Part shown: positions 11,516-23,799 of the stretch, one piece after another
Layout of the letters: every line of letters starts with the position of its first letter
Numbering within the stretch: the first letter of the stretch is position 1
From: Juglans regia
Lineage: Eukaryota; Streptophyta; Magnoliopsida; Fagales; Juglandaceae
Length of the DNA: 64,000 nt
NCBI RefSeq assembly: GCF_001411555.2
Contig: NC_049916.1
Coordinates: 23,467,558-23,531,557, forward strand
Reading direction: 5' to 3'
Notes under the pieces: generated by a model
Told to the model about the DNA's origin: nothing
Database searches by the model: none
The model's input: only the letters and a program-made list of their open reading frames with translations
Program-made: the position numbers and the translations under genes

Positions 11516-11649
11516 TTACGAATATAAATTAGGCCTAATTAATTTAGGAACTCAGGGAATTATAATGCAAGAAAAAACGTTAGAGATAACTTTTAGACAA
11601 CTACTGCACAATCTGTCTATGTGAAACAATCATATCAGAATAAAATAAA

Positions 11650-11878
11650 GAGTAATGATAGGCTGCTGCCCAGACCATTGGGCGTACTGATCAGACAAAA
11701 TTCTTCATTTTTTTATTATTTATTTATTTTTCTTTTTATATTTTTTTAATATTTTTAAATATTTTAAAAAATATATATCAATATATTAATAGTTACATTC
11801 TTAATAAGTAAGTAAAAAAAATTAAAAAATAAATAAATATATAAACAGTCAAAATGAGAAGACATACTAACACTATTC
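11650..11878. mobile_element. Mutator-like MITE with 9-bp TSD TAAAATAAA
   Basis: The TSD is at 11641-11649 and 11879-11887. The left end is GAGTAATGATAGGCTGCTGC and the right reverse complement is GAATAGTGTTAGTATGTCTT. The interior is a near-palindromic A/T tract. Confidence 0.7.
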
Positions 11879-12345
11879 TAAAATAAATGGCAGCGTCACA
11901 TAGGCAGGTTATGTAACAGTTATGGTTCTATCATTTACCCATATTACAACTTGGAACTGCTTTCAATTAGTTTGGGAATTTTAATTTTTTTTTAACAGGA
12001 CAGGTTTCCTGTCTCGCATACAAATACAATGTTGTTGATGTTGTCTAACATATTTCTTTCAATCTTGTAATAATATAACCGTACTCTCTCTCTCACGTAA
12101 TCTCTCGATAGCCCAACATTTTAGGTGAAGAGAAAAGCTTGAGGAAAACGCCACGCTTGAATGGTCTCTAACAACTTTTTGCACCGGCCACCTTAAATTA
12201 AATTCATTCATTTATTGGTGTCAATTTCTTTTCCTACTCCAAAAGATATCAATTGATGCATTCCCATCGAGCATGTCTGTCTCTCTATCCCGCAATGTTT
12301 AACAGGGTAAAATTAAAAAAAAAACTTTTATAGGAATATAAATTA

Positions 12346-12555
12346 ATGTTTTAAGGATAGGTGGTATATGAGATTACATATTATTTGAGATTAAAAAGTT
12401 ATTGCTTTTTATAATATTTCAATAAGCTCCAATTATATGCATTCTATTGAGACAATACAAATAGTATCAAAATCTATTCCAATAAAAAATGTGAGACTTG
12501 ATCACCCACGACGGATTGGCTCAACGAGTATGTCGGGAATATAAAAAGAGATGGA
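12346..12555 (+). mobile_element. Truncated TRIM copy (one LTR plus decayed primer site)
   Basis: The sequence matches the intact TRIM at 34295-34740: 'GATAGGTGGTATATGAGATT', 'AAAAAGTTATTGCTTTTTAT', 'AAGCTCCAATTATATGCATT', then a worn primer-binding site ('ATAGTATCAAAATC') and 'GTGAGACTTGATCACCCACG'. The second LTR is missing. Confidence 0.65.
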
Positions 12556-12699
12556 CTGAGGCTGATTTATGAAAAATGTGCATGTTTTGTAACAAAAAAA
12601 AAATTGGAAAACAACCTCGATCATTTTGTTCTGCATCACTCATTGTATCTTAATAAGAAAAAAGAAGATATTTTTTTCATGACTCATGTAGACATGAAC

Positions 12700-14808
12700 A
12701 AAGTTTTAGCATTTTGTTTCTAAACTGTGAAAAAATAGTGAATATGAAATCTGAAGATTTTTTGCATGATTACGAAAAAATGCTCTGAGTTTGTTTTGAT
12801 TAGGTGAAGATGCTCTGAATCTGTTTTGATTACGTGAAAATGATATGAATCTATTCAGTACTCTGTTTCAATATGATGTGGCATATGAAAACCTTTGGCA
12901 TAACATTCTGATTATGTATCTGGTTCTGATTCTGCTCTGTTCTGATCTTATCACGGGTGTAAAACTATGGTCTATGTTATATGGTTGGTACCAACTTCTC
13001 TGTCTCTAAGTGCACCTATTTTGGAAACAAAGTATTTTTCTGTGTAGTTTTTCATGTGTGCACACTTAGGACTCCGAGAATAATAAGGGAAGATTCACTT
13101 TTATCTCTGCCTGATTTGGCCATCGGGATAACACAACCCTACCACGGGGGGTTTAAATATGGCCTTTGTTCTGATATGACAATAATGTTTAGTTATGCTA
13201 TGCTAAATTATTTTTGAATATGAATGTTTCCAAAAGTCTAGTAGGTTCTTTTATTCTTACTTCCGTAAATTCTAGTTGGTAAAGTATTTCCATAAAGCAT
13301 CATTTTGACTTGTAACTCTCCTACAGTATTTAATTAATGTTTATTTTGAGATTATTACATATACACCCCTTAGTGTTTAAGAAATGACTGAATTATTTTT
13401 GGACTGACTATTTTTTCGTGGGCTCTTATCTACGGGCTTAAGTCTTATTTTGTTACAAAAGATTAACAAGTTATTTTTAAATTGGACTAGACTTCATGTT
13501 TCAAATTAGGCTTAGTTTAATTAAATAAGTATGTTAAACCATTAATCTTTATTTTAAAGAAAATATTATAAATTATTTATATTATTAAATATTAAATTTT
13601 TACTTGATTTCAGTAGTAAATACTAAATGGTTTAATTATATAATGAGTCTTATGAAACCAGTTTCATTAATATCTAATACATTTAAATACAATATGATTT
13701 CCTACTAAATTATAATATGTTATTAGTATTTAAGTAATTTAAATATTAGGATTTATTGATTATGGTATTAAACAAAAGATTTATTTGACTATCTTTTAGA
13801 TTGTGAATTTAATTAAGTGGAATATTAGTACATATTATTCCTAGACAGATTTAGTAATAGTTAATAATGCGTATAGGTGACGAGTTACATAGTGAGATTC
13901 AAGAAAAAGCACAATAAGATAAGTAATTTGATCACAAATTAGAATCATCACAGTTCAGCTTATATATAAGTATTATTCAATCCAGTTCATCGACAACCAT
14001 TATTTATGCACCACTCATGTCATATGCAAACATGTCATCCAACATAACATACGATTATGTCATTCCGCATCATGTTCAGATTCAGAAATTATAATTATGT
14101 ATGTATTATGTCATGCGTCTTATGTGTATAAGACACGTAAGCTATATTAAATTCAAGTGCAAAATAAGATTATATCAGTTAATAAGATGGTCATTCAAAT
14201 GCATGGTACCAATGCAGTTCAGTTTCAGGGTCGATGTGCAAGCCACGGGCTCAAGTGTGGTCCACCATAGTATGCTATAATACTATCAGCGGCTCCCCTT
14301 GCTACAGCGGGACGTGGGGCCAGTGTACAACCTTGCACACAGGGTTAAGTGTGTTAGTCAATCAGATCATTCAGTTAATTCAGATAAATCAGTCATGCTA
14401 GCATAAGTATCAATATGAACAGTCATGAATTTTAAGCTCTCAGCATGAAAACTTTTATGAAAACCTTATATTTATTATGTTTACGTTGTAATGGATTTCT
14501 TGCTGAGTTTTCAATTCATTTTAGTTTGTTTTCGTATTTGTTAACCACCCAGGTGAGAATGATGAATAAGAGCAGACATGCCAGGATTAAAAAGATCAAT
14601 TGATTTAGTTTCAGACCTTCTAAAATAAAATTGTTGTTATGTCATAAATATTATTCAATTTATTCATTTAAGATCTTGGAAGATAATTTATTAGACAGTT
14701 TTTTTACAAAATAAATTCTAAGTTCATTTATTAAAAATGAGATCTCTTGTCGGGTTTATTTTATAAAAAATACGTGACACTCCTAACCTACGAGAATGGG
14801 GTGTTACA
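12700..14808 (+). mobile_element. Degenerate Gypsy-type LTR region
   Basis: The 2-kb stretch has no coding frame but reads like a long plant Ty3/Gypsy LTR: imperfect ~30-bp tandem units at 12782-12870 (GCTCTGAATCTGTTTTGATT), a GC-rich island near 14220-14345, and a 3' end 'GAGAATGGGGTGTTACA' at 14808. No internal gag-pol is present, so it may be a solo or fragmented LTR. The left border is not certain. Confidence 0.5.
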
Positions 14809-15544
14809 AGTTATTAGGATGTTTTGATGACTTTGTGGTGTCTTAGATTAATTATATTGGATATATGATTTGAAATAATGAGTTTTATGTTTTATAGAAA
14901 ATTTGTAGTATATATATTATGTGGTTGGGAGATGATTTTAGGTAATAGTCCGGAAGGGTTTTGCTATACAACCTTCACCACACTCCACACTCCATATTAT
15001 TTTAAATTTTTAAATTTTTTAATATTTCTTTTAAATTTTTTTTGAATTTATTCCTTTTAAATTATTTCAAATTTTTATTCATTATTAATATAATAAATAT
15101 TTGATAAATAAAAAAAATATAAAGTGTTAAGTGTAGAGATGTTATAAAGATTTATTCTTTGATAAAATAGAATTTTTCATTCCCGTGATCAGATATGAGC
15201 ATAAGCGCATACACTACAACTCTTTTTTAAAAAAAGAAAAGAAATTCTGACTACTGTGTCTAGAAAGTAATAGTTTGAATACCGGAAACAAAGTCATTTG
15301 CACGATCTCTATGATGGTTTCAGGTGCCGTATAAAACAGAACGATCTGTACAAATGTAGGAAGTAGGTATGAATCAATTGATCGAGCACCATTATCATCA
15401 CTTTAAGCTTAGGTTGGTGGCAAGAGGCATAAATGTCGCATCTTTGACCAACTCAAGTTTTTAGTATTGACCCAAGTCAATAATTTCTTATATATTATTA
15501 GTGTTATTATTATCAACACCTTTATTGTGATGGACAGAGCTTAA

Positions 15545-15696
15545 GGGCTCGTTTGGATATAAAGATAATATTATCTCATTTCATTTCATTTTAATATTAA
15601 AATTTTTATATAAAATATAATAAACAATTCAACATTTTCAAATCTTAAAATAAAAATAATATTTTATTCGACTCATCTCACTATCTAAACTAGCGC
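15545..15696. mobile_element. Tourist-like MITE with TAA TSD
   Basis: TAA lies at 15542-15544 and 15697-15699. The ends are GGGCTCGTTTGGATATAAAG and, reverse-complemented, GCGCTAGTTTAGATAGTGAG. The element is 152 bp and is the most compact complete copy of the 'CGTTTGGAT' family here. Confidence 0.75.
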
Positions 15697-16046
15697 TAAA
15701 TTTATTTTCTCCTGTTATGAGATAAATTAATGTTCTTTATATGGTGAATCCAATAATTAATTTTGGCTTGCCTCCCAAAATTTCAAAAAAGCAATATAAA
15801 TTGATTTTAGGGTTTTCTTTATTTATAAGGTAGACTTTGTAAAAATGAGTTCTCCCTTCCAAAAGCTATAATTACATCATATAGAAATAGATCAAATAAC
15901 TTGCCAGTGTCGGGGAAATTTTGGATGGGCCTAGGTCCGGATTTTGTTTGTTGGGCCGAACAAAATTAAAGGCTTTTGTCTCTTCACAAATTAAAGATGT
16001 CTCTGTTGATGAAGATAAAGGCCCACTGAAAAATGATTAAGGAGAG

Positions 16047-16203
16047 GAGAAATTATTAATACAAATTTCGTGTAGTTCTTTTATAAAAAAGTAGACTCCA
16101 TCGTATAAACGTGTAAAAAATTCAATTTTTTTTATGGGATTCATATTTTTATAAAAATCTTATATAAAATTTGTGTATTTAAAACTTGTACCTAGTATTA
16201 CTC
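16047..16203. mobile_element. Mutator-like MITE, diverged TSD
   Basis: The ends are GAGAAATTATTAATACAAAT and, reverse-complemented, GAGTAATACTAGGTACAAGT. The flanking 9-mers TAAGGAGAG and GAAAGAGAG agree at 7 of 9 positions. Confidence 0.6.
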
Positions 16204-16479
16204 GAAAGAGAGCGCATGTGAAAGCTTTTGCAAGGGAGCCTTTTGGGCCTCTGAGTCTGAATACAACAATTAAAGACTTGTGTGAAAGCTTTTGGTATCA
16301 GCAACCTTCCGACCATACTCCGATCGTTCTTGAAATGGGCCAAATCTCATGACTAAACCTGTTGGGTAATCTTTATCTCATGACTTAACTGGTGAAACCA
16401 GCCCCATTAGCCCAATATGGGAACTAAACCAGTTATTCAAAAAGCACACTGACTTATATCTAAGGTATCTAATAGACTG

Positions 16480-17100
16480 ATATATAGTACAATGGGGTGT
16501 CAAATCGTGTTAATAAGTTTTATTTGTATAATATCAAGATATGTATATTATATTATATAGATCAATCCGAACACGATCCATTAAACTTATTGTGTCAAAA
16601 TTTCAAATCCTAACACGACCGATTAACATAACGGATCATATCATTTCAACCTGTTAATGAATACTATGAAATAGATTAATACGACACGAACCAATCCGTT
16701 TCAATCAATTTATGTAAATAGATTGAACATATCTGAAATTAACCCGTTTGACCTAATTAAATTTATCATAATTTTATATAAATGTTAAAATCACAATATC
16801 TATAAAAAAAATATTAAACTAATTACAAGTTTAAAATTATAATCCAAACAATAAAAATATCGAAATTAAAATTTAAATAATTTTACTTTTAGATATAAAG
16901 ATATAATTGTAACTTTAACTTTCCTAATGAATCATAAGTGATTGATCCATTATCAACTCACTAAATAATCGTATCTTAATGAATTAATATTTTTTTACCC
17001 AAATTTATTAATACTAAACTCAAATTCGTTATTAGTATATTGTGGCGGGTTAATTGATGGTGTCAATATATGACACGTGTAAATACGGAATGTATAACAC
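16480..17100. repeat. Old DNA-transposon-like repeat rich in ACACG motifs
   Basis: Phrases such as GGGGTGTCAAATCGTGTTAA, CCGAACACGATCC, CTAACACGACCG and ATACGACACGAACC recur. The same kind of text occurs at 36290-36690 and 37370-37560. No coding frame or TSD was found. Confidence 0.45.
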
Positions 17101-17364
17101 GTGTTAAACATATCAACATCCTTTTCCCTCTTTCAAAGACTCATTTACTGTTCTTACTGTAGCACTGAGCCTTTACACCTCACCCACGTGAATACGTGAA
17201 ATTTAGGTAAATGTTATTTGCAGAATTATAGAGTAGCCTCGTGTATTTTTTTTAAATAATAAATATAAAATTTTTCATTTTTCATTTTTAATAATAAATC
17301 TCAATTTTTTTAAAAAAAATATATACCATTTGTACAACTTATAGGATTACTCACTTTTTATGTT

Positions 17365-17534
17365 CGGATATATAAACGATTTTATTTTATTTTATTATTA
17401 TATTTTTTTAAAAGTTGTATCTAAAATATAATAAATAATCAACTATTTTAAATTATAAAATAATAATAATATTAAAAATAATATTTTATTTAATTTTTAA
17501 AAACAATCTCATTTCATCTCTCTCACTATCGATT
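17365..17534. mobile_element. Tourist-like MITE copy, abutted by the non-LTR insertion
   Basis: TTCGGATATATAAACG at the left and 'CAATCTCATTTCATCTCTCT..ACTATCGAT' at the right match the 'CGTTTGGAT' family. Its right end runs directly into the target site of the next element. Confidence 0.5.
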
Positions 17535-17551
17535 AAAACATAAGAAAAGAA

Positions 17552-18673
17552 CTTGCTAAAATAACAAACTCTAGTTTGCTGAAATAACAAAAATAGCTCC
17601 CTCTCTCTAGAAAAAACCTCTCTATTCTCTCTAACTTCACACAAACTCTAGTTTTAACGAAAGGGGTGGGAGCTTCGGTTCCTCCCCCTCTCTTTTTCTT
17701 TTCCCCTCCCTTCTCTTCTGTCCGTGCTAGTTTCTGTATAGGTTTTTTTAGTTTTTAGTTGTGTTTTTTCGGGTCAAACAAGGGAGAATTGCCATTTGGG
17801 TGTTTCCAGTCATCGGCTTTCAACACGCGCCACACCAGGATGATGCTCAGCAACTGATTTTCAAGACCACCGAATCCGACATCCATCGGAGTGGAGCGTA
17901 GCCCGCACGTGCGGAAAGAAGTTCTAAATCTCATCGGCGAGTGGCTATCATGCACCACTGAGGAGCCCTCTGTCGACGTGTCCTTCACGCGCCTCTGCCG
18001 TTGCACTGTGCACTGTTCATTCGTTTTATTTCAGTGTTTTTTATTTTATGTTTCTTGTTGTTTCGTTTCATTGTTTTGTTTTTTGTTTCGTTATTTTTTT
18101 GTTGACCAGAGTGAGGTGTTGAGTTTTTGGTTTGAACGTAATATGGGGCAAGAGCTGTTTGAGAGTGGCGAGCGATGCTACAGCCGGTGGTCGTACGGCC
18201 AGTGTTCGTGCGTAGGTGCCACCTGTTCAATGGAGGCTGTGTTTGTCTGTGCATGAGCTGGGTGCTCGTGCCATCAGGGTTCGAGATGCCGATGCTTGTG
18301 GTGGGCGTTTCGTCTGGGGTCACACCAATATTTGTATTTTGTAGTTGTTAGTGTGTTTAATTTGTAGTTTTTTGTTATTTTTATAGTTTTTTATAAATTA
18401 AAAATAGGCTATTAGATTTAGTGTCTATAATAGGATCATGTATTCTTCCTCCCTGTGCGGATAGAAGGGGCTTTTAAGTTTTGTTTTTATAAAATTATTT
18501 TTTCTATTAGGAGAGAGTTTGTTGTGAAATTAAGATAATATTTATCATAAAGAAATTCGTGTGTGAAGAATATCTAGAATTGATGCGTAATTAGTTTATG
18601 GTATAGTTTTTCATATATTTAATATTATAATTGTAATTTCGAATCATTAATAAAATGAATTTGTTTCTTAAAA
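17552..18673 (+). mobile_element. Non-LTR-type retroposon, 1.1 kb, with 17-bp TSD
   Basis: AAAACATAAGAAAAGAA (17535-17551) and AAAACATAAGGAAAGAA (18674-18690) match at 16 of 17 bases. The element ends 'AATAAAATGAATTTG' plus an A-run, as expected after target-primed reverse transcription. Its first half is GC-richer, pyrimidine-rich (CTCCCTCTCTCTAG), and reads open for 121 codons (17891-18256) without a recognisable domain. No reverse transcriptase or endonuclease motif is visible, so it is non-autonomous, perhaps a 5'UTR-3'UTR deletion derivative of a LINE. Confidence 0.7.
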
Positions 18674-20599
18674 AAAACATAAGGAAAGAAAGGAAAAAAA
18701 TAGCACTGCTACATCTTTCGAGAGATGTAATTTGAAAGTTCACCGAATAGGTAAAAAGTTATTTTTTATTTCTTTTACTTCATGAATTTTTTTAATTATT
18801 ATAAATATTTATAAAAAAATAAAAAATCTATAATATTATTAAAAAATACTTCTTTAATAGTTAAAAAAAAAAACAAAAACTCTTTTGAGACACATTTTCG
18901 AGAATTATGTTCAGGACATTTAGCATTTCTGGAATTTATTAACCGGGGCCTACCTGAATCTTTAGTTATCACCTCTCTTTACTCTCTGGTCAGGATGTGC
19001 ATTAAATGGGAACGTGCTACATGAACGTGATATCCGGCCATAACCGGATCCGGATGTTAAAATCCGGGCGGTTATCCGCCCGGATTAATCCGGATTTAAT
19101 CCGGGCGGATAACCGGATTCAATCCGGATATCCGGATTGTAACCGGATATCCGGATTTAATCCGGATCCGGATTATAACCGGATTTAATCCGGGTTTATT
19201 ATTATTTTTTTTTTTTAAAAGACTTTAAAACTTAAAAAAATATTTTTATAGCACTTAGTTTTTTTTTTTTTTTTTAATTCTGATAATAAATTAACAAACA
19301 AAATAAATAAAAAAGCAAAATAAATAAAAGTGTAAAACAAATAATATTGTTGTTACATCACAATGCAAGATATAAATTTACAAAAAATAAAAGAAAAAAT
19401 AATACATCACAACTAATTAAACTAAAATATAAATTTACAAAGAACAAAAGAAATAAATTTACAAAATAGACCAAATGCAACCCATATTCCCTTTGGATCA
19501 GCAAGCATGTTAGTGATGGCTGCATCAATAGCATCTTGATTTTCCTGTCTTGCTGCTCTGGCTGCAAGCAAGACAACTGTGTCTTTGTCCATATCTTTAT
19601 TAAAAACCTGTGCATATATGAGTTACTGTTAGGATTATTAGAACAAATGAGGGAATTGAATTACTAGGATCTTCTTAGAGTTCCATGCACAGAAATTCAG
19701 AAGCTTCTTATTGAAATCAGAAAAGTGAATGGTAAATTGCTACGTTTTCCAATGGAAACCAATGAAAATAGCTAAATCATAAGAAAAAAAAAAGAAGAAA
19801 TATAATAAAAATCAAATTTGAAATTTAGTTGAATTGTGAGAAAAGGCTAGAGGAATTAGGAAGACTTCTATGTTTGAGTTCTTCCAAAGCTGGACTGATA
19901 TTTATTTGGTTTATTTTATTTTTTGGATTGTCATACAAATTAGTACCCTATGTTGGCCCGTTGGGTATATATAAGAGAAGTAGACACATTCTAGAACCAG
20001 CCTTTACAAACTATTAAAAACATATCCATCTTTATTTCAGCCTTGTAAAGGCAATACAATTAAAGCTGAAGCCATCTCAAATAAATAAATAAAAACAATT
20101 AATATGAAAGAAAATATAGGTTGATTTATTTTTGCACAAGGATTCCATATATATTCTTATGATACATGGAAGGATCTTAATTGAAATTTGGTTCTTTCTG
20201 AGATGGGAAGGAGGAGAATGTTGAACCATGGAGAACTGTGATGGGCTAAAAGATTATCTCGAGATTAGAGAAATCAAACCATAAGAAATGGGTCATAAAA
20301 TCAAGATAGATTAATCGAAAGCACCCACAATTGATAAACCAAAAGTTTTAACGAGAGAATATACAAATCAAAAATCACAAAATTAAGAGAGGAAGAGAAC
20401 CAATCCACTAGATCAGCACTCCTGTGATGCAAAAGCAGAGAGAGAGAGAGAGATGGGGGGACAAAGTGGCTACTGCGAGGAGGTGACGAAGCGTGTAAGA
20501 AAGGGCCTTCAGGGCAGTTTGTGAGATGTATACATAGGCTAATGAGAAATTGTAGGGTATTGGGTTGGGGGAGAAGAAACAGAGCAATAAAATTGACAA

Positions 20600-20874
20600 A
20601 ATTACCTTTTAACGGTGACGAAATTCGCTGCAAGCGTATTACCCAGCTGCAGAGCTATTGTGTCGACCCAAGATCGCCGTGATATATCGCCCCAATGCGG
20701 TAAAAACATTAACCGGTCCAAACTTAATGTGACAACAACACATTTGACGCAATTAATTAGTTATCGTGACATTCTTATGATCGCCACACTAAAATGGTCA
20801 ACTGCTTGCTGTTGCGTCAAACATACATGGCGCTACAAATATATTGGACGCAAAAAAGGGTAAATGTTGTAGTG
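20600..20874. mobile_element. CACTA-type terminus with GACGCAA subterminal motifs
   Basis: On the minus strand the block starts CACTACAACATTTACCC, and the next 200 bp carry repeated TTGACGCAA/TTGCGTCAA/GGACGCAA words, as in En/Spm (CACTA) ends. The opposite CACTA terminus was not found. Confidence 0.5.
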
Positions 20875-20899
20875 AAAAGAGAAAAAATAAAAAAGCTCA

Positions 20900-22300
20900 C
20901 ACCACCCAGCTCCATGACATGACATAAACACGACAAAGTAACACATACGAGAGTATGATCATGTGTTGGTTGGCTATATCATCAACAAAATTATAATTAC
21001 TGTGAGTTTTTCTTTTCTTTTCTTTTCAGAAACTCATAATCTCTCTCCTGCCTATCATTTTCTCTCGATGGTATAAAATTACTTATCAATTTGTGCTCTT
21101 TCACATGAATTTTGGACATCTAAGATGATCGCTAGATAGGCAGTGTATGTTACTACGTAGAGCACTTCCAAAGGCCACGTTTTGGGAGCTGTATCAAAAA
21201 GATACACACCAAATTTTTTTTCAAGAGCTAAAAACTGTTCCAATCGGCCAATATACCCAAGTTTTTTTTTCTTTTTTTTTTTAAAAAAAAGGTTTCATGC
21301 AAAGTACTGAAGAATAGCATCATAAATTCACAAATTGAAAGTTAATTTACTGGTTAAGTGTCCGAAATATCATAACAGCAAAGGTTATATATAAATATGA
21401 AATATCTTTTATACAACCAAACATATATGAGAAGATAGTAGTCCCTATCAAACTTGGGTGTTTTATCATGTTTGGTTTGATATTTTTTTCAAAATTTTTT
21501 AAAAAAATTTCAACTTATACCCAAAAACATCTTTTCATTAACAAAAAATTTATATTTCAAATTTTCCTATTTGCTTTCATCACAAAACTCAATAAACAAT
21601 ACATCTTAAAAAAAATTCAAAAAATCCTCACATTCTCAAAGCTTTTCACAACCAAAGATACCTTAGTGGGAGAATCTGTCACTTAGAAGGAGATAAAGGA
21701 GAAAGAGATTGGGAAGGAAATTGTACTCTTTAAGGTTTTATTTATTTATTTAGAACACAAAAGAATAGCCCACTCCTAAAGCAACCCAAAAGATTAAAAC
21801 AACTTTAAATAACCTTTTTGGCCATTGTGTCATAACTTCACTAAGAGCTTTCAAGTCCAAACAATGCTAACTTTGATTCCTCTTTTCCTTCGTAGAGTCA
21901 CTTAATCTCTCATATACACATACACATACACAACAGTTAATCTCTCATGTGGCATTTGTATGTGGCCTAGAACATAATTGAGTCTCATTATATGTGCTGT
22001 TATGTTCACTTTAAAAAATAAAAATCATGTGCCAGCTGATTCAAAGCAAGACTGTGGACAAGTAGTACTCATAAAGTCTTAGCTAGCTCGATCTAGATTC
22101 AAAGCAATAAATACAATTTATTCATACTCCTACATGCACTTACAATGAAATATTCATCAAAACCTAGAATAAGGTAAAAAACAGAGTATAAACCAAATCC
22201 CATGTGAAAAAAAGATCAAATGAAAAATAATATAAACCAAACAAACAAAGTATTACATAAAAAAGTGATTAAAACTAAATCTCATGTGAAAAACAAATCA
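20900..22300. other. AT-rich stretch inside the candidate hAT block, no gene seen
   Basis: It holds poly(T) and (TA)-type simple sequence and pyrimidine tracts (TTTTCTTTTC repeats near 21008). No coding frame with support was found. Confidence 0.45.
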
Positions 22301-23029
22301 AAGGAAAAAATCCACTAATAAGGTATCGAAATAAGCTTACAGAGCAAAGAAAAATACCTTAAGAGCTTACAGAGAGAGAGAGAATATGGATGGTAGCCTC
22401 CGCGTGTCTCACCTAGATGCGCAAAGTACTTCGAAGTTTTTGTTTCAGTGTTTCGGTGAGGTCGAAAGACTTGAGAGAGAACAGAGCCTTGAGAGAGAAG
22501 ACCAGAACGGATTCGGGGATTGGAAAGACTTGAGAGAGAAGGCCAGAAGGGACTTCGAGACCGAGAGAGAAGGTGGATTCGAGAAGAATTCAAGACGAGA
22601 AGGCAGATTCCAGAAGATGTCGAGATGAGAAAGCGGCTTCGAGAAGACGGATTCGAGTGCAAACCCTAATTCGGATTCGATGCGAGAAGACGATAAACAA
22701 AGGGGCGGATATTTTCGTTTTAAATGACCCGGTTACGGATAACCGGGTCACATAACCGGATCCGGGATATTATTAACCGCCCGGATACACCCGGGTTTCC
22801 GGGTTCCGGACCGAACCGGAAAAAAAATCGGTCCGGATGCACACCCCCAACATGAAGTAAATGCTATGTGGAACCCACTCAGAGACCGACAGTGACAGAT
22901 TGAAGACCAAGACAAACATATGTGGGTTCCATTCTCATGGGCAACAGCCAATCGTGTCTTCTTATTAGAGGTGAGGTTTCTGTGTGGATTACGATCATCC
23001 TTTGTGGTTCTGCTAGCCCCATTCTTGAA

Positions 23030-23270
23030 GGTAATGATACCCTTTCAATGGGTTTATTTTTCTTTTATTATTAATGTTATATTTTAAATTTTTTATTTTT
23101 TTAAAATATTTTTAACATTTTTAAATATTAAAAAAAGTTAAAAAAATATATAATTTTATTAATAGTCAGTCACTTGACTATTAAATAAAATAAAAAAATA
23201 TAAAAATATAAATATAAAAAAAATAATAATAAAAAGAAAGTAATCTTATTATTTTCCTTCTTTTATATTT
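23030..23270. repeat. AT-rich foldback block
   Basis: It is almost pure A/T with a central 'AGTCAGTCACTTGACTATTA' and mirrored T-rich/A-rich arms, similar in style to the MITE interiors at 11650-11878 and 60542-60875. No TSD could be fixed. Confidence 0.35.
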
Positions 23271-23672
23271 TCAGTGTTGCTAATCTTGATTTGATGCAGC
23301 GGGGCTCTGCACGTGTCCCAGCCGTCAGATTATGATTGCGTGCGTCTGATGAGACAGAAGACTCTGTAGAGGTCTGGCCCTCTGGGGTGGTGTGGATGGG
23401 AATTCTGTGTTGAATTCTTTTGGTTCATCAAGAATGTTTGTGTCACAAAAGTGAGAATGAAACCACTACGTTCTCCCACCAAATGCAGACACGTGTATTT
23501 GCAAGAGTATAGACTCCCCCACTCGGTCCCTATTGCTTTCTCCCTTCATGATTCATCCCTATCCATTCACAGTGCCCAGTGGTGCCTTTTCTCATTTTTT
23601 TCTTTTTTAATTTTGGTTTCCGTAAAGACTTTTCCTTTCTTTTAAGTTCTTACAATATTACTATTGCGGAGT

Positions 23673-23682
23673 CTATATATAG
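23673..23682 (+). promoter_or_regulatory. TATA box of the LOG gene
   Basis: CTATATATAG lies 118-127 bp before the ATG at 23800. Confidence 0.5.
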
Positions 23683-23799
23683 TGGCTGTTCCATTTCAGT
23701 AGTGGTGAAGCTTCCTCTACCAGTCTATCTTCGTTATATATTATTGTTGTGGTGCTTGCAAATTACCAAACAAGTGGCAAGGAATCCTGAGTGGGGGAA

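Larger units (their letters stand above)
18991..22849. mobile_element. Candidate hAT-like element with CCGG-dense subterminal repeats
   Basis: About 19027-19195 holds 16 CCGG motifs (AACCGGAT, ATCCGG, CCGGGCGG) and 22726-22835 holds 10, in otherwise AT-rich DNA. The right end reads GGTCCGGATGCACACCCCCA; the left shows CAGGATGTGCA, which would be its worn inverted partner. Dense short subterminal motifs are typical of hAT transposase binding regions. No transposase ORF and no 8-bp TSD was found, so the two arrays could belong to different insertions. Confidence 0.45.

Noticed and set aside
13191..14813. Solo LTR bounded by AGTTA (13191-13195 and 14809-14813) with TG...CA ends
   Set aside because: The 1613-bp span fits on paper, but LTR-like sequence seems to continue well to the left of 13191, and a 5-mer match is expected by chance in such DNA.
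17891..18323. Overlapping frames of 121 and 112 codons on opposite strands
   Set aside because: They lie inside the non-LTR insertion, show no reverse transcriptase, gag or other motif, and are Cys/Phe-rich low-complexity reads.
19006..19188. 60-codon frame with NPDPDYNRI-like repeats
   Set aside because: It is only the translation of the CCGGAT array at the end of the hAT-like block.
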